This document shows positions 45,247-57,538 of a stretch of DNA of 64,000 nt, one piece after another; the first letter of the stretch is position 1; every line of letters starts with the position of its first letter. A program made the translations under genes and the position numbers. This DNA is from an uncultured Pelagibacteraceae bacterium (lineage in GTDB: Bacteria > Pseudomonadota > Alphaproteobacteria > Pelagibacterales > Pelagibacteraceae), in NCBI GenBank assembly GCA_902625035.1, contig CACNZK010000001.1, positions 1 to 64,000 of the forward strand. The letters are read 5' to 3'. The notes under the pieces are model-generated. The model ran no database searches. It was not told the DNA's origin and was given only the letters and a program-made list of their open reading frames with translations.

Positions 45247-47325
45247 TTAGCCTGCAATCTTTTTGGTTACTTCATCTTGAACATTTTGAGGAACTTTTGA
45301 ATAATGATCAAAAAACATTGAATATTGAGCTCTTCCTTGTGACATAGATCTTAAACTATTAATGTATCCAAACATATTTGCTAAAGGCACCATTGCAGTA
45401 ATTACAGTTGCGTTACCTCTTTGCTCCTGGGTACTTATTTGTCCTCTTCTACTATTTAAATCACCAATAACATCACCCATATAATCTTCTGGAGTTACTA
45501 CCTCAACTCTCATCACTGGCTCTAAAAGTTTTAAACCACCTTTTGTGCAAGCTTCTTTAAAACAAGCTCTACTTGCTAATTCGAAGGCTAACACACTTGA
45601 GTCCACATCATGATGCAATCCATCAAGAATAGTTACTTTATAATCGATCATGGGAAAGCCAGCTAAAATTCCACCATCTGAAACAGTTTCTATTCCTTTT
45701 TCAACCCCAGGAATAAATTCTTTAGGTATTGCTCCACCTTTTATTTTACTTTCAACTTCTCTACCTTTTCCAGCTTCCTGTGGCTCAACTAAAAGTTTAA
45801 CTTTTGCAAACTGTCCTGCACCACCACTTTGTTTTTTATGTGTATATTCGACCTCTGAGGAATTTTCTATTGTTTCTCTATAAGCAACCTGTGGTGCACC
45901 AACATTAGCTTCTACTTTAAATTCTCTTTTCATTCTATCAACAATTATATCAAGATGAAGTTCACCCATGCCTTTTATTATTGTCTGACCGGATTCCTCA
46001 TCTGATGTAACTCTAAATGAAGGATCCTCTTTAGCTAATCTACCTAAAGCCTCACCCATTTTTTCTTGGTCTGCTTTTGTTTTTGGCTCAACTGCAATTT
46101 CGATTACCGGATCAGGGAATTCCATTGGCTCTAAAAGAACTCCATTATCTTTGTCACACAAAGTATGACCTGTTATTGTATTTTTCAGACCAGCTAATGC
46201 TACTATATCTCCAGCATTTGCCTCTTTAATATCTTCTCTTGAATTTGCATGCATTAATAGCATTCTTCCAACTCTTTCCTCTTTTTCTTTTGAGGAGTTG
46301 TAAACAGCTGTACCCGTTTTAATAGTACCTGAATAAATCCTTATAAAAGTTAATGATCCTACAAATGGGTCATTAGCAACTTTAAAAGCAAGAGCTGAGA
46401 ATGGTGCATTATCCTCAAATTTCATTTCCATTTCATCCTCACTACCCAATTTTGTGCCATTTATTGAACCAATATCAACTGGGCTAGGTAGATAATTTAC
46501 AACCGCATCTAATAAAGGTTGAACACCCTTATTTTTAAACGCTGACCCAGTCATCACTGGAACAAAACTAAAATTCAATGTTCCTTTTCTTATACATTTT
46601 ATCAAATCTTCCTCTTTAATTTCATCGCCATTCAGGTAGGCCTCCATAAGCTTTTCATCTTGCTCAACTGCAGCTTCAACCAATTCAGTTCTGTATTTTT
46701 GTGAAATTTCTTTTAGATCTTCTGGGATATCTTTATATTCCCACTCTGCACCCAGAGCTTCATTTTTCCAAACCTGAGCTTTCATTTTAACAAGATCAAC
46801 CACACCCGTTAACGAGGCCTCTATACCGATTGGAACCTGTATTACTAGAGGTTTTGCACCTAATCTCTCTTTAATCATCTCTACACATCTAAAAAAATCA
46901 GCACCTGTTCTATCTAATTTATTTACAAAGCAAATTCTTGGTACTTTATATTTATCAGCTTGTCTCCAAACAGTCTCAGATTGTGGTTCAACACCAGCAA
47001 CTCCATCAAATACTGCTACAGCACCATCTAAAACCTTTAATGACCTTTCTACTTCAATCGTGAAATCAACGTGCCCTGGTGTGTCTATAATATTTATCCT
47101 ATGATCTTGCCAAAAACACGTGGTTGCGGCTGAAGTAATTGTTATACCTCTTTCTTGCTCTTGCTCCATCCAATCCATTGTTGCAGCACCATCATGCACT
47201 TCACCAATTTTATGACTTTTTCCAGTATAATATAAAATCCTCTCGGTAGTGGTTGTTTTCCCTGCATCAATATGTGCCATTATACCTATGTTTCTATATT
47301 TATCTAACGTGTGTGTTCTAGCCAT
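45247..47325 (-). CDS. fusA: Elongation factor G
   Basis: EF-G is the GTPase that drives translocation and, with RRF, ribosome recycling. The 692 residues include G1 [21 protein letters not shown]2/G3 [12 protein letters not shown] and [18 protein letters not shown], and G4 [13 protein letters not shown]. Domain IV has [15 protein letters not shown] and GVPKEF-like [13 protein letters not shown], with the tip histidine segment [10 protein letters not shown]. It follows rpsG after six bases. Confidence 0.98.
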   Translation of the reverse strand: MARTHTLDKYRNIGIMAHIDAGKTTTTERILYYTGKSHKIGEVHDGAATMDWMEQEQERGITITSAATTCFWQDHRINIIDTPGHVDFTIEVERSLKVLDGAVAVFDGVAGVEPQSETVWRQADKYKVPRICFVNKLDRTGADFFRCVEMIKERLGAKPLVIQVPIGIEASLTGVVDLVKMKAQVWKNEALGAEWEYKDIPEDLKEISQKYRTELVEAAVEQDEKLMEAYLNGDEIKEEDLIKCIRKGTLNFSFVPVMTGSAFKNKGVQPLLDAVVNYLPSPVDIGSINGTKLGSEDEMEMKFEDNAPFSALAFKVANDPFVGSLTFIRIYSGTIKTGTAVYNSSKEKEERVGRMLLMHANSREDIKEANAGDIVALAGLKNTITGHTLCDKDNGVLLEPMEFPDPVIEIAVEPKTKADQEKMGEALGRLAKEDPSFRVTSDEESGQTIIKGMGELHLDIIVDRMKREFKVEANVGAPQVAYRETIENSSEVEYTHKKQSGGAGQFAKVKLLVEPQEAGKGREVESKIKGGAIPKEFIPGVEKGIETVSDGGILAGFPMIDYKVTILDGLHHDVDSSVLAFELASRACFKEACTKGGLKLLEPVMRVEVVTPEDYMGDVIGDLNSRRGQISTQEQRGNATVITAMVPLANMFGYINSLRSMSQGRAQYSMFFDHYSKVPQNVQDEVTKKIAG

Positions 47326-47331
47326 AATTTT

Positions 47332-47802
47332 TTACCACCTAAAATGTGCAAATGCTTTATTTGACTCAGCCATTTTGTGGACATCCTCTTTTTTTTTGAC
47401 TGCAGCACCCTTTTTTTCATATGCATCATAAAGTTCATTAAAGATTTTATCTGACATATGTTTGTCTTTTCTTTTTCTTGCTGACTCAACAAGCCATCTA
47501 ATAGCTAATGCTTGAGCTCGCTTACTTTTTACCTCAACTGGCACTTGATAAGTTGCACCACCAACTCTTCTTGATCTTACTTCAACAGTTGGCTTTATAT
47601 TATTTATAGCCTCATTAAAAATGTTTATTGGCTCGTCTTTTGACTTAGTCTTAATTTTATCTATAGCATCGTAAACTATTTTAGCAGCGGTTCCTCTTTT
47701 GCCATCATACATTATGTTATTTATCAATTTTGGAATGATTGTTGAGTTAAACTTTGGATCAGGAACAACATTCTTTTTTGGTTGAGATTTTTTTCTAGAC
47801 AT
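47332..47802 (-). CDS. rpsG: 30S ribosomal protein S7
   Basis: S7 organises the 30S head and contacts E-site tRNA. The 156 residues include VEVRSRRVGGATYQVPVEVK, and ALAIRWLVESARKRKDK near the middle. It ends AHFRW, one of the typical termini. It lies two bases after rpsL and six before fusA. Confidence 0.98.
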   Translation of the reverse strand: MSRKKSQPKKNVVPDPKFNSTIIPKLINNIMYDGKRGTAAKIVYDAIDKIKTKSKDEPINIFNEAINNIKPTVEVRSRRVGGATYQVPVEVKSKRAQALAIRWLVESARKRKDKHMSDKIFNELYDAYEKKGAAVKKKEDVHKMAESNKAFAHFRW

Positions 47803-47804
47803 AA

Positions 47805-48176
47805 TTACTTACCTTTTTTTGTTCCATATAATGATCTTCTTTTTTTTCTATTAGCAACCCCTTGGGTATCTAAGTTCCCTCTTAAAATATGATATCTTAC
47901 ACCTGGTAAATCTTTTACTCTTCCACCTCTAATTAAAACTACAGAGTGTTCTTGTAAGTTGTGTCCCTCACCAGGTATGTATGCTGTTACCTCAAATCCA
48001 TTGGATAATCTAACTCTAGCAACTTTTCTAAGTGCAGAATTAGGTTTTTTTGGAGTAGTTGTATACACCTTAACACATACACCTCTCTTTAAAGGTTGTT
48101 TTTGCAATGCAGGAACTTTATTCCTTTTAGTTTGCTTGACTCTTTTTTTTCTCAACAATTGGTTAATTGTAGGCAT
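47805..48176 (-). CDS. rpsL: 30S ribosomal protein S12
   Basis: S12 is at the decoding centre. The start is the ATG at 48176, giving the canonical [20 protein letters not shown] and 123 residues; the frame is open for 23 codons more, but those residues have no S12 character. [17 protein letters not shown] keeps Lys42/Lys43 and [12 protein letters not shown] keeps the Lys88 region, so it is of the streptomycin-sensitive type. It is the first gene after the rpoC gap. Confidence 0.97.
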   Translation of the reverse strand: MPTINQLLRKKRVKQTKRNKVPALQKQPLKRGVCVKVYTTTPKKPNSALRKVARVRLSNGFEVTAYIPGEGHNLQEHSVVLIRGGRVKDLPGVRYHILRGNLDTQGVANRKKRRSLYGTKKGK

Positions 48177-48332
48177 AAATTTAAATAGTTTTATTTTTGA
48201 TGAAATAACTGACAGATCAATTATGGCAGCGTTTAGTACATACAATAAGCACTACTTCCAACCAAAAACAACGACAAATTACTTATTAATTACAATTTGT
48301 CAAACTAAAACCTATGGTTTAGGTTGTTTTTT
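48177..48332. other. Intergenic region rpoC-rpsL (156 bases), longest gap in the ribosomal block
   Basis: No coding sequence is supported here. It holds a candidate promoter reading towards rpsL (48276-48304). Next to the rpoC stop is a short imperfect palindrome, AAACCTATGGTTT (about 48308-48320), with a T-run only in the plus-strand sense, so it is not a good terminator for rpoC. The rpoC and str transcripts may be partly continuous. Confidence 0.5.
48276..48304 (-). promoter_or_regulatory. Candidate sigma-70 promoter for the str-S10-spc genes
   Basis: On the minus strand a perfect TTGACA (48304-48299), a 17-base spacer and TAATTT (48281-48276, four of six matches) lie about 100 bases before the rpsL ATG. 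The rest of the gap would form a leader of about 90 nt. Confidence 0.5.
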
Positions 48333-51300
48333 TTATTGATTTGCTTGAGTTTCTGAGGCCTCAATTTTCTCTTGTTCAGACAAATATTTGTTATCGTCCT
48401 CTAAGGCTTTTTTGTTCCATTTATTCTTAATATTACCTGTTCCTGCTGGAACCAATCTACCAACAATTACATTCTCTTTTAATCCGTTTAATGGATCTAC
48501 CTTACCTTTAATTGCTGCATCAGTTAGAACTCTTGTTGTTTCTTGAAAAGAAGCTGCTGAAATAAATGACTCTGTCTGTAGTGAGGCTTTAGTGATACCC
48601 ATTAACACCCTTTCTCCAATAGCTGGAGTTTTATTCTCTGCTTTCAATTTTTCGTTCATATTATCAAACTTTATTCTATCTACAATTTCTCCAGGTAAGT
48701 AATTTGAGTCACCAGATGACTTAACCTCAACTTTTTTCAACATTTGTCTAAGTATGGTCTCAATGTGCTTATCATTTATAATTACACCCTGAAGTCTATA
48801 AACTTCTTGAACTTGGTTTACAAAATACTCTGTTAAATCTTTAATACCCATTATTCTTAAAATATCATGAGGTAAAGGTTGACCATCCAATAAATATTCA
48901 CCCTTTTTAATTTTTTCACCCTGATTAAAATTAATGTGTTTACCTTTTGGAATTAAATAATTAGACGGTTCACTGCCATCTTCGGGGGCTATAGAAATTC
49001 TTTGTTTTCCTCTAACTTCTTTACCGAAAATAACTTGACCATCATTTTCTGCAATTATCGCACTATCCTTTGCTTTTCTTGCCTCAAATAACTCAGCGAC
49101 TCTAGGAAGACCACCTGTAATATCTTTAGTTTTAGTTGTTTCTTTTGGAAGTCTTGCAATTACATCACCAGCAGATACTTTTTGTCCATCTTTAACTGAT
49201 AAAATTGAATCTGGAACTAAATAATATCTCGCTTCATTATCATCTGCTTTTTTAATTACGTTTCCTTTTTCATCTCTTAATGTAATTCTTGGTTTAAGGT
49301 CTGTACTTTTTGATTGCGATCTCCAATCAACAACTGATTTAGATGAAATTCCAGTTGCATCGTCCGTTGTCTCTTGAATTGAGACACCATCAATCAAATC
49401 AACATAACTAGCAATACCACTTTTTTCTGCAATAACAGGAGTTGTATAAGGATCCCATTCACAAATTTTTGTATTTGCTTTTACTTTATCTCCGTTTTTA
49501 AAAAATAATTTAGAACCATATGCAACTTTATAAACTGCAATTTGAACACCATTGTCATCTTCGATGGATAACTGGGTATTTCTTCCCATCACTATTAAGT
49601 TTTTCTTAGAGTCCTCTAAAATATTTGAATTAATGATTTTTAAAATTCCTTCATTTTTAGTTACAATTTGTGAATCTTGTTTTACTGAAGCGGTACCACC
49701 TACGTGAAAAGTTCTCATAGTTAATTGTGTACCTGGTTCACCAATTGATTGTGCTGAAATCATCCCTATAGCTTCACCAACGTGTACCATTTTTCCTCTC
49801 GATAGATCTCTTCCGTAGCAAGTGGCACACACTCCCTCTTTAGAACTACAAGTCATCACAGAATAAACTTTTAAAGATTTTATACCTGCAGCATCAATTT
49901 GGTCACAACCAAATTCATCGATCATTTTTGATTTCTTAATAATAATATCACCTGTTATAGGATGTTTAACATCAAAAGCTGTAACCCTTCCAAGCGCTCT
50001 TTCGGATAAACTTACAACAACATTTCCACCCTCTAAAATTTCTGATAACTCAATAAAACCAGGTTTATCACAATTTTTTTTGGTAATAGTTAAATCCTGA
50101 GCAACATCGCATAATCTTCTAGTTAAATAGCCTGAACTTGCTGTTTTTAATGCAGTATCAGCTAAACCTTTTCTAGCTCCATGAGTAGAATTAAAATATT
50201 CTAGAGCAGTTAATCCTTCTTTGAAATTTGATGTAATTGGACTTTCAATAATTTCTCCTGATGGTTTCGCAATTAATCCTCTCATACCAGCTAACTGCTT
50301 CATCTGTGCTGCTGAACCTCTTGCTCCACTATCCGCCATCATGAATACTGAATTAATCTTTAATCCTTCAGAAGTCTTTTCTGTAGCTGAAATACCCTTC
50401 ATCATCTCTCCAGCTACCTTATCGGTACACTTCGACCACGCATCAACAACTTTATTATATTTTTCACCTCTTGTAATTAAACCCTCTGCATACTGTGTTT
50501 CATAATCCGCAATTAATTTTTTTGTATCATCAATTAATTGAGTTTTATTTTGAGGTATAACTAAGTCATCTTTACCAAAAGAAATCCCAGCTTTAAAAGC
50601 ATGTTTAAATCCTAAATCTTTTAATTTATCACAGAAAATTACTGTTGTTTTTTGGCCACAAAATCTAAACACAATGTCAATTACTTCAGACACAATTTTT
50701 TTTGGTAATAATCTATCTATAAGAGAAAATTTTATATCCTTATTCTTTGGTAATAAATTAGCTAATAAAAATCTTCCAGCAGTTGAAGTATATTTTTCAA
50801 ACTTTTTGTTACCCTTCTCATCTATTGTCTCAAATCTTGAAATTATGGTGCTATGCACTTTAATTTCGCCTGAAGATAATGCAAATTCAATTTGATCTGC
50901 GTTCACAAAATAACCTGAAGGTTTGTCTGTCAATGGTTCTTGAGATAAATAATAAATACCTAATATCATATCCTGACTTGGTACTATGATTGGTTTGCCG
51001 TTTGAAGGTGATAGAATATTGTTAGTTGATAACATTAAAATTCTTGCCTCTAATTGCGCCTCTAAACTTAATGGAACGTGAACTGCCATTTGATCACCAT
51101 CAAAATCAGCATTAAAAGCCGCACAAGTTAATGGATGTAATTCAATAGCGTCTCCTTCTATCAATTTAGGTTCGAAAGCTTGAACACCTAGTCTGTGAAG
51201 TGTGGGTGCTCTATTAAGTAAAACAGGATGTTCTCTTACAATGAGCTCTAACGCATCCCAAACAGCATTAGTCTCCTTTTCGACTAATTTCTTTGCTTGT

Positions 51301-52496
51301 TTAATTGTTGAAGCTAATCCAAGTTTATTCAATCTTGCATACAAAAATGGTTTAAATAATTCCAAAGCCATTTTTTTTGGTAAACCACACTCGTGTAACT
51401 TTAAATCAGGACCAACTACAATTACCGATCTTCCTGAATAATCAACACGTTTACCCAATAAATTTTGTCTAAATCTTCCCTGTTTACCTTTTAACATTTC
51501 AGCTAAAGATTTAAGAGGTCTTTTACCAGTTCCTGTTATAACTCTTCCTCTTCTTCCGTTATCAAATAAAGCATCAACAGATTCTTGTAACATTCTTTTT
51601 TCATTTCTTACAATTATGTCAGGAGCTTTAAGATCCATTAATCTTTTCAACCTATTATTTCTATTTATTACTCTTCTATAAAGATCATTTAAATCTGAGG
51701 TAGCAAATCTTCCTCCATCTAAAGGAACTAAAGGCCTTAATTCAGGAGGAATTACTGGAACAACAGTCATTATCATCCATTCAGGTTTTTGGCCTGTTTC
51801 AATAAATGACTCTATAAGTTTTAATCTTTTGATAGCTCTCTCTTCATTAACTTTTGATTTTGTTTCTTTTATATAGTTTGTTAAATTTTTTCTTTCTAAT
51901 TCCAAATCTAAATTTTTTAACATTTCAAGAACTGCCTCAGCTCCAATTCCAGCTGTGAATGCCTCTTCACCAAATTCATCTTGATATTTTGCTAATTCTT
52001 CCTCATTCAGAAGTTGATTCTTTTGTAATCCTGTTAAACCAGGTTCAATCACAATAAAATTCTCAAAATATAATACACGTTCAATTTCTTTCAACTTCAT
52101 ATCGACGGTTAAAGCAATTCTACTAGGTAAAGATTTTAAAAACCAAATATGAGCAACTGGAGTTGCCAAGTTTATATGGCCCATTCTTTCTCTTCGAACA
52201 TTTGATTTAGTAACTTCAACTCCGCATTTTTCACAAATTATTCCTCTAAATTTCATTCTTTTATATTTTCCACATAAACATTCATAATCTTTAATTGGTC
52301 CAAATATCCTTGCACAAAACAATCCATCTTTTTCTGGTCTAAAAGTTCTGTAATTAATTGTTTCAGGTTTCTTGATTTCCCCATAAGTCCATGATTTGAT
52401 TTTTTCTGGACTAGCTAGAGAAATTTTTATGCTATTAAAATTTTGTGCTTCTGAAATTTCAGAATTTTTAAAAAGATCTGTTAATTCTTTACTCAT
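48333..52496 (-). CDS. rpoC: RNA polymerase beta' subunit
   Basis: RpoC holds the catalytic Mg of RNA polymerase. The 1387 residues start with a zinc-ribbon ([20 protein letters not shown], about 72-91). The active-site loop [12 protein letters not shown] lies near residue 460, and the bridge helix/trigger loop region includes [21 protein letters not shown] second cysteine cluster, [17 protein letters not shown], is about 890. The C-terminus has [17 protein letters not shown]. Length is typical of alphaproteobacteria. It lies two bases after rpoB. Confidence 0.98.
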   Translation of the reverse strand: MSKELTDLFKNSEISEAQNFNSIKISLASPEKIKSWTYGEIKKPETINYRTFRPEKDGLFCARIFGPIKDYECLCGKYKRMKFRGIICEKCGVEVTKSNVRRERMGHINLATPVAHIWFLKSLPSRIALTVDMKLKEIERVLYFENFIVIEPGLTGLQKNQLLNEEELAKYQDEFGEEAFTAGIGAEAVLEMLKNLDLELERKNLTNYIKETKSKVNEERAIKRLKLIESFIETGQKPEWMIMTVVPVIPPELRPLVPLDGGRFATSDLNDLYRRVINRNNRLKRLMDLKAPDIIVRNEKRMLQESVDALFDNGRRGRVITGTGKRPLKSLAEMLKGKQGRFRQNLLGKRVDYSGRSVIVVGPDLKLHECGLPKKMALELFKPFLYARLNKLGLASTIKQAKKLVEKETNAVWDALELIVREHPVLLNRAPTLHRLGVQAFEPKLIEGDAIELHPLTCAAFNADFDGDQMAVHVPLSLEAQLEARILMLSTNNILSPSNGKPIIVPSQDMILGIYYLSQEPLTDKPSGYFVNADQIEFALSSGEIKVHSTIISRFETIDEKGNKKFEKYTSTAGRFLLANLLPKNKDIKFSLIDRLLPKKIVSEVIDIVFRFCGQKTTVIFCDKLKDLGFKHAFKAGISFGKDDLVIPQNKTQLIDDTKKLIADYETQYAEGLITRGEKYNKVVDAWSKCTDKVAGEMMKGISATEKTSEGLKINSVFMMADSGARGSAAQMKQLAGMRGLIAKPSGEIIESPITSNFKEGLTALEYFNSTHGARKGLADTALKTASSGYLTRRLCDVAQDLTITKKNCDKPGFIELSEILEGGNVVVSLSERALGRVTAFDVKHPITGDIIIKKSKMIDEFGCDQIDAAGIKSLKVYSVMTCSSKEGVCATCYGRDLSRGKMVHVGEAIGMISAQSIGEPGTQLTMRTFHVGGTASVKQDSQIVTKNEGILKIINSNILEDSKKNLIVMGRNTQLSIEDDNGVQIAVYKVAYGSKLFFKNGDKVKANTKICEWDPYTTPVIAEKSGIASYVDLIDGVSIQETTDDATGISSKSVVDWRSQSKSTDLKPRITLRDEKGNVIKKADDNEARYYLVPDSILSVKDGQKVSAGDVIARLPKETTKTKDITGGLPRVAELFEARKAKDSAIIAENDGQVIFGKEVRGKQRISIAPEDGSEPSNYLIPKGKHINFNQGEKIKKGEYLLDGQPLPHDILRIMGIKDLTEYFVNQVQEVYRLQGVIINDKHIETILRQMLKKVEVKSSGDSNYLPGEIVDRIKFDNMNEKLKAENKTPAIGERVLMGITKASLQTESFISAASFQETTRVLTDAAIKGKVDPLNGLKENVIVGRLVPAGTGNIKNKWNKKALEDDNKYLSEQEKIEASETQANQ

Positions 52497-52498
52497 AA

Positions 52499-55400
52499 TT
52501 AGTTTAACTCCACATTTAGTGCTAAAGATTTTATTTCTTTTACCAAAACATTAAATGACTCTGGTATCCCAGACTCAAAATTTTCTTCACCTTTAACTAT
52601 AGTTTCATAAACTTTTACACGTCCTGCAACATCATCAGATTTTACAGTCAAAATTTCTTGTAAAGTATAAGAAGCACCGTATGCCTCTAAAGCCCAAACT
52701 TCCATTTCTCCAAATCTTTGGCCACCTAATTGAGCTTTACCTCCTAATGGTTGTTGAGTAACAAGACTATAAGGTCCCGTCGATCTTGCGTGAATTTTGT
52801 CCTCAACTAAATGGTGAAGCTTTAGCATATAAATAATACCAACAGTAACTGGTCTATCAAATTTTTCTCCTGTTCTTCCATCCCATAAATAAGTTTGACC
52901 TGAACCAGGTAAATTTGCTAATTCTAACATTTCTGTAACATCTTTTTCTTTAGCTCCATCAAATACTGGTGTGGAGATAGCTATACCATTTTGAAGATTT
53001 TCGCATAAATCCTCAAACTCAGTTTTGTTTAATTTATCAACTTTTTGACTGTATGTTTCATCACCGTAAACAGATTTTAGAAATTTAGAAATTTTTTCCG
53101 TTTTCTCTATTTTCTTTTGATTTTCATTGATAAGATTTTTTACCTCTTCTCCAAATTCTTTACATGCCCAACCTAAATGAGTTTCCAAAATTTGACCAAC
53201 ATTCATACGACTTGGTACACCCAAAGGATTAAGTACTATATCAACTGGTCTACCATCTTCTCTATAAGGCATATCCTCAACTGGAACAATTTTACTAACA
53301 ACACCTTTGTTTCCGTGTCTTCCAGACATTTTATCACCTGGTCTCAATCTTCTTTTAATAGCAACGAAAACTTTAACCATTTTCATTACACTTGGCAAAA
53401 GATCATCACCGCTTCTAATTTTTAAAACTTTATCTTCAAATCTTTCAATAATATCCTCTTCTGCCTTACTATATTGATCTTTTAGCTGAGCAATTGCAGC
53501 ATCATTTTTTGTATTACCATCGGTTATCTTAAATACATCATTGATAGATAAATTATTAATAATTTCAAAATCTAATTTAGAACCAATATCTAGATTTCTT
53601 ATTTTTTTAGCTAAAGAAGAACCGGAAAATATTTGTGATGCTCTTTGTTTAATGCTTCTTTCTAATATCTCTTCCTCAACAATTTTGTCTTGTTGAACTT
53701 GTTCTATTTCTGCTCTTTCAATGGTAATTGATCTTTCATCTTTTTCTATACCGTGTCGATTAAAAACTTTTACATCAACAACTGTACCGCTACTACCTCT
53801 TGACATTCTTAAAGATGTATCTGTTACATCAATAGCCTTTTCACCAAAAATTGATCTTAATAATTTTTCTTCAGGTCCTGAAGCAGAGTCACCTTTTGGT
53901 GTTACTTTGCCAACTAAAATGTCACCAGCATTTACTTCAGCTCCAATATAAACTATTCCTGACTCATCTAAATTTTTAAGAGCTTCTTCGTTTACATTTG
54001 GAATGTCTCTTGTTATCTCCTCTTCACCTAATTTAGTATCCCTAGCCATTATCTCATATTCAACAATGTGAACAGATGTAAAAACATCATCTGTTACACA
54101 TCTTTCAGAAATTAAAATAGAGTCTTCAAAATTGTAACCTTGCCATGGCATGAAGGCTACAGTAACATTTTTTCCTAAAGCTAATTCTCCTAGTCTTGTA
54201 GATGGACCGTCTGCAATTATGTCACCACGCTTAACTTTATCTCCTACTCTAACTAATGGTCGCTGATTAATACATGTATTTTGGTTCGATCTTTTAAACT
54301 TTTGTAAATTATAAATATCAACACTAGATTTACTAAAATCAGTTTCCTCTGTTACTTTAACAACTATTCTTTTACCATCAATTTTGTCAACTAAACCATC
54401 TCTTTTTGCAACAATTGTCACTCCAGAGTCCAAGGCAACATCACTCTCTATTCCAGTTCCAACTAAAGGTGCTTCAGGTTTAAGTAATGGAACTGCTTGT
54501 CTCATCATGTTAGAACCCATAAGAGCTCTGTTAGCATCATCGTTTTCTAAGAAAGGAATCAGAGAGGCAGCAACTGATACTAATTGTTTTGGTGATACGT
54601 CTATGTAGTCAATTGTTTCCGGTTTTGATAATAAAAAATTCAAATTTTGTCTACATGAAACAAGTTCTTCTATAATCTTATTATTTTTATCTAATTTAGT
54701 ATTCGCTTGTGCAATAGTGTATTTTGTTTCTTCCATCGCAGATAAATATTCAACATTATCTTGAACAACACCATCTTTTACTCTTTTATATGGACTCTCA
54801 ATGAATCCATATTTATTTATTTTTGCATAGGTAGATAAACTGTTAATTAAACCGATATTAGGTCCTTCAGGTGTTTCAATTGGACAGATTCTGCCATAAT
54901 GAGTTGGATGAACATCTCGAACCTCAAATCCAGCTCTCTCCCTAGTTAAGCCACCTGGACCTAAAGCAGAAACTCTTCTTTTATGTGTAATCTCTGATAA
55001 CGGATTAGTTTGATCCATAAATTGTGAGAGTTGTGAGCTAGCAAAAAAATCTTTTAGTGAAACTGTTAATGGTTTAGCGTTAATTAAATCTTGCGGCATG
55101 GCTGACTCTATATCTAAGGTTGTCATTTTTTCTTTTATCGCCCTTTCCATTCTGTAAACTCCAATACGCGCTTGATTTTCAACTAATTCACCTACAGAAC
55201 GCACTCTCCTGTTACCTAAATGATCAATATCATCAACATCGTCCTTTCCATCTCTAAGATCTAACATTTTATGAATAATAGCTAAAATATCATCATTTCT
55301 TAAAATGGTAATCTTATCTGAGCACTCAAGGTTTAATCTAGAGTTCATTTTTACTCTTCCTACATCTGAAAGGTCGTATCTATCAGAGCTGAAAAATAAA

Positions 55401-56587
55401 TTATTAAAAATTTGAGTAGCGATTTCAATTGTTGGAGGTTCCCCTGGCCTTAACATCTTATAGATTTCAGTGATAGCCTCATCTTTGGTATTATTTTTGT
55501 CATTGAAAATCGTCGTTAGTAAATACCCACCTTTATTAATTGAATTGGTTACTGAAATTTCAAGTGAGTAAATTTTAGCATCTATAATTTGGTCGATAAT
55601 AGTCTCATTCAACTCAGTACCAATTTTAAAAATTCCATTTTCGTCATCATTGATTTTTACCTCATTGTGTAAAAACTTACCGTATAAAGACTCTTTTGAA
55701 ACTAAAATATCCTTTAATCCATCATTAGAAAGTTTTTTAGCACTTAGATAATTTATCTTATCACCCAATCTTATTACAACTTTACCATTTTTAGCATCTA
55801 CAACTTCTTCTGAAAAGTTTTTAGCTCTATAATTTTCTGGATTAAATTTTGTTTTCCATTTTTGATTTTTGGTATCAAAAGTAAATTTTTCACTGTCATA
55901 AAATTCATTCACCATATCAGCTTTGGTATAGCCAAGAGCTAATAATAAAGATGAGACTAGTATTTTCTTTTTTCTATCTATTTTAAAATATAAAAAATCT
56001 TTAACGTCATATTCAAAGTCTAACCAAGATCCTCTATTTGGGATTACTCTACAATTAAATAATAATTTTCCGCTCGCATGAGTTTTACCTTTATCATGAT
56101 CAAAAAATACCCCTGGACTTCGATGCATTTGGTTTACTACAACTCTTTGAACGCCGTTTGTAATAAAAGTACCACTATCAGTCATCATAGGTACTTCACC
56201 CATATAAACTTCTTGCTCTTTTGCTGATAAAATATCTTTTGTATTATTTTCCTGATCGATTTCATATACAACCAATCTAAGCGTACATTTTAAAGCTGAT
56301 GAATAAGTAAGACCTCTCGCGATGCACTCTTCCACATCAAATTTTGGTTTTTCTAATCTATATGAAACATATTCTAGAGTTGCTTTATCGTTCAAATCCT
56401 CAATAGGAAAAATACTTTTAAAAACTCTATCAAAACCTTTTGTTAATTCTGAGTTGTTAATTTTAAAATCTGTTAATTCATTGTATGAATTTTTTTGGAC
56501 CTCAATTAAATTTGGAATAGATAACCCCTCTTTGAGTTTACCAAAACTTTTTCTAATATTTTTCTTTTCAGTAAAAGATATCTGCAT
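52499..56587 (-). CDS. rpoB: RNA polymerase beta subunit
   Basis: RpoB forms the other half of the RNA polymerase cleft. The 1362 residues carry the rifampicin region [20 protein letters not shown], followed by [20 protein letters not shown]. The Asp, His and Ser residues whose change gives resistance in E. coli are wild type. Further motifs are [20 protein letters not shown] and the C-terminal [20 protein letters not shown]. The ATG lies seven bases from a perfect hairpin sequence in the rplL-rpoB gap, with no good Shine-Dalgarno between. Confidence 0.98.
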   Translation of the reverse strand: MQISFTEKKNIRKSFGKLKEGLSIPNLIEVQKNSYNELTDFKINNSELTKGFDRVFKSIFPIEDLNDKATLEYVSYRLEKPKFDVEECIARGLTYSSALKCTLRLVVYEIDQENNTKDILSAKEQEVYMGEVPMMTDSGTFITNGVQRVVVNQMHRSPGVFFDHDKGKTHASGKLLFNCRVIPNRGSWLDFEYDVKDFLYFKIDRKKKILVSSLLLALGYTKADMVNEFYDSEKFTFDTKNQKWKTKFNPENYRAKNFSEEVVDAKNGKVVIRLGDKINYLSAKKLSNDGLKDILVSKESLYGKFLHNEVKINDDENGIFKIGTELNETIIDQIIDAKIYSLEISVTNSINKGGYLLTTIFNDKNNTKDEAITEIYKMLRPGEPPTIEIATQIFNNLFFSSDRYDLSDVGRVKMNSRLNLECSDKITILRNDDILAIIHKMLDLRDGKDDVDDIDHLGNRRVRSVGELVENQARIGVYRMERAIKEKMTTLDIESAMPQDLINAKPLTVSLKDFFASSQLSQFMDQTNPLSEITHKRRVSALGPGGLTRERAGFEVRDVHPTHYGRICPIETPEGPNIGLINSLSTYAKINKYGFIESPYKRVKDGVVQDNVEYLSAMEETKYTIAQANTKLDKNNKIIEELVSCRQNLNFLLSKPETIDYIDVSPKQLVSVAASLIPFLENDDANRALMGSNMMRQAVPLLKPEAPLVGTGIESDVALDSGVTIVAKRDGLVDKIDGKRIVVKVTEETDFSKSSVDIYNLQKFKRSNQNTCINQRPLVRVGDKVKRGDIIADGPSTRLGELALGKNVTVAFMPWQGYNFEDSILISERCVTDDVFTSVHIVEYEIMARDTKLGEEEITRDIPNVNEEALKNLDESGIVYIGAEVNAGDILVGKVTPKGDSASGPEEKLLRSIFGEKAIDVTDTSLRMSRGSSGTVVDVKVFNRHGIEKDERSITIERAEIEQVQQDKIVEEEILERSIKQRASQIFSGSSLAKKIRNLDIGSKLDFEIINNLSINDVFKITDGNTKNDAAIAQLKDQYSKAEEDIIERFEDKVLKIRSGDDLLPSVMKMVKVFVAIKRRLRPGDKMSGRHGNKGVVSKIVPVEDMPYREDGRPVDIVLNPLGVPSRMNVGQILETHLGWACKEFGEEVKNLINENQKKIEKTEKISKFLKSVYGDETYSQKVDKLNKTEFEDLCENLQNGIAISTPVFDGAKEKDVTEMLELANLPGSGQTYLWDGRTGEKFDRPVTVGIIYMLKLHHLVEDKIHARSTGPYSLVTQQPLGGKAQLGGQRFGEMEVWALEAYGASYTLQEILTVKSDDVAGRVKVYETIVKGEENFESGIPESFNVLVKEIKSLALNVELN

Positions 56588-56593
56588 CTATGT

Positions 56594-56621
56594 ACTACTA
56601 ATTAATGAATTAATTAGTAGT
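56594..56621. repeat. Perfect inverted repeat in the rplL-rpoB gap
   Basis: The arms ACTACTAATTAAT (56594-56606) and ATTAATTAGTAGT (56609-56621) are exactly complementary with a two-base centre, so 12 pairs can form round a four-base loop. It fills most of the 52-base gap and ends seven bases before the rpoB start. No U-tract follows. In E. coli this same gap holds an attenuator and an RNase III site; a similar role is inference. Confidence 0.6.
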
Positions 56622-56639
56622 TTAAAAATCCTTATTAAA

Positions 56640-57005
56640 TTATTTTAATTCTACTTTTGCGCCAGCAGCTTCTAACTTAGCTTTGATCTCCTCTGCCTCT
56701 TTTTTTGGTACCCCGGTTTTGACTTCTTTAGGTGCACCCTCGACTAGGTCTTTAGCTTCTTTTAGACCTAGAGATGTAGCTGCTCTTACTTCTTTGATAA
56801 CATTAATTTTTTTATCTCCTGAAGATACTAACATAATTGTAAATTCGTCCTTATCTTCAGCTGCTGCTGCTGCGCCAGCTGCTGCCGGTGCTGCTGCTGC
56901 CATTGGGGTTACACCCCATTTTTCTTCAAGTTGCTTTGAAAGATCTGCTGCTTCTGCAACAGTCAAATTTGATAAATCTTCTATAATTTTATTTAGGTCA
57001 GGCAT
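56640..57005 (-). CDS. rplL: 50S ribosomal protein L7/L12
   Basis: L7/L12 forms the mobile stalk that recruits translation GTPases. The N-terminal dimerisation helices (about 1-32) are followed by an Ala/Gly-rich hinge (about 37-50). The C-terminal domain has [37 protein letters not shown] and ends [12 protein letters not shown]. At 121 residues the length is standard. It precedes rpoB by 52 bases. Confidence 0.98.
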   Translation of the reverse strand: MPDLNKIIEDLSNLTVAEAADLSKQLEEKWGVTPMAAAAPAAAGAAAAAEDKDEFTIMLVSSGDKKINVIKEVRAATSLGLKEAKDLVEGAPKEVKTGVPKKEAEEIKAKLEAAGAKVELK

Positions 57006-57017
57006 AATCTTTACTCT

Positions 57018-57533
57018 TCAGGTTATTTTTTCAGAATTTTCTGGAGGTAAAGTACTCATTTTTTCTGATCGTGCAAGCAAAATACTTACTAATTTTGATG
57101 CAGAAGCATTCAAAATACCAACAATATTTGCCCTTGCTTCGTCTAATGTTGGCAAATTAGCTACATTCATTACACCCGCTTGATCTAGAACCTCATTCTC
57201 CATCATTCCACCAATTAATTTAAGGTTCTCATTATCTTTAGCAAATTTAGATAAAATTCTTGCTGACATTATTGCATCCTCACCAAATGCAACTGCTGTT
57301 GGACCATTAAATAAATTTGATAAATCTTTGCATTTAGTTTTTTCTAGCGCTAGTTTTGTTATTCTATTTTTAGTAATTTTAAAAACAATACCATGTTCTC
57401 TCATTTTAGATCTCAATTCATCTAATTGTGGCATAGTTAAACCTTGATAATGTGTAACCATAACAGCTTTACTATTTTCAAACTGATTAGTCATTTCAGT
57501 TATGTAGTTTTTTTTTTGTTCTTTATTCATCAT
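57018..57533 (-). CDS. rplJ: 50S ribosomal protein L10
   Basis: L10 anchors L7/L12 dimers to 23S rRNA and in E. coli autoregulates rplJL. Recognisable segments in 171 residues are AVMVTHYQGLTMPQLDELRS, REHGIVFKITKNRITKLAL and LFNGPTAVAFGEDAIMSAR. The C-terminal helix for L7/L12 is ANIVGILNASASKLVSIL onward. It lies 12 bases before rplL and five after rplA. Confidence 0.96.
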   Translation of the reverse strand: MMNKEQKKNYITEMTNQFENSKAVMVTHYQGLTMPQLDELRSKMREHGIVFKITKNRITKLALEKTKCKDLSNLFNGPTAVAFGEDAIMSARILSKFAKDNENLKLIGGMMENEVLDQAGVMNVANLPTLDEARANIVGILNASASKLVSILLARSEKMSTLPPENSEKIT

Positions 57534-57538
57534 AACAG

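Noticed and set aside
47304-47492. Short minus-strand frame overlapping rpsG and the fusA start
   Set aside because: It lies in another frame of two certain genes and has no independent support.
48177-48245. 23-codon N-terminal extension of rpsL
   Set aside because: The extension has no S12 similarity, and the internal ATG at 48176 gives the canonical MPTINQLL start.
48305-48325. Palindrome beside the rpoC stop as a Rho-independent terminator
   Set aside because: The T-run follows it only on the plus strand, where no gene ends; the stem is five bases long.
56683-57183. 166-codon plus-strand open frame over rplL and rplJ
   Set aside because: It is antisense to conserved ribosomal genes; its Ala-rich stretch is just the complement of the L7/L12 hinge.
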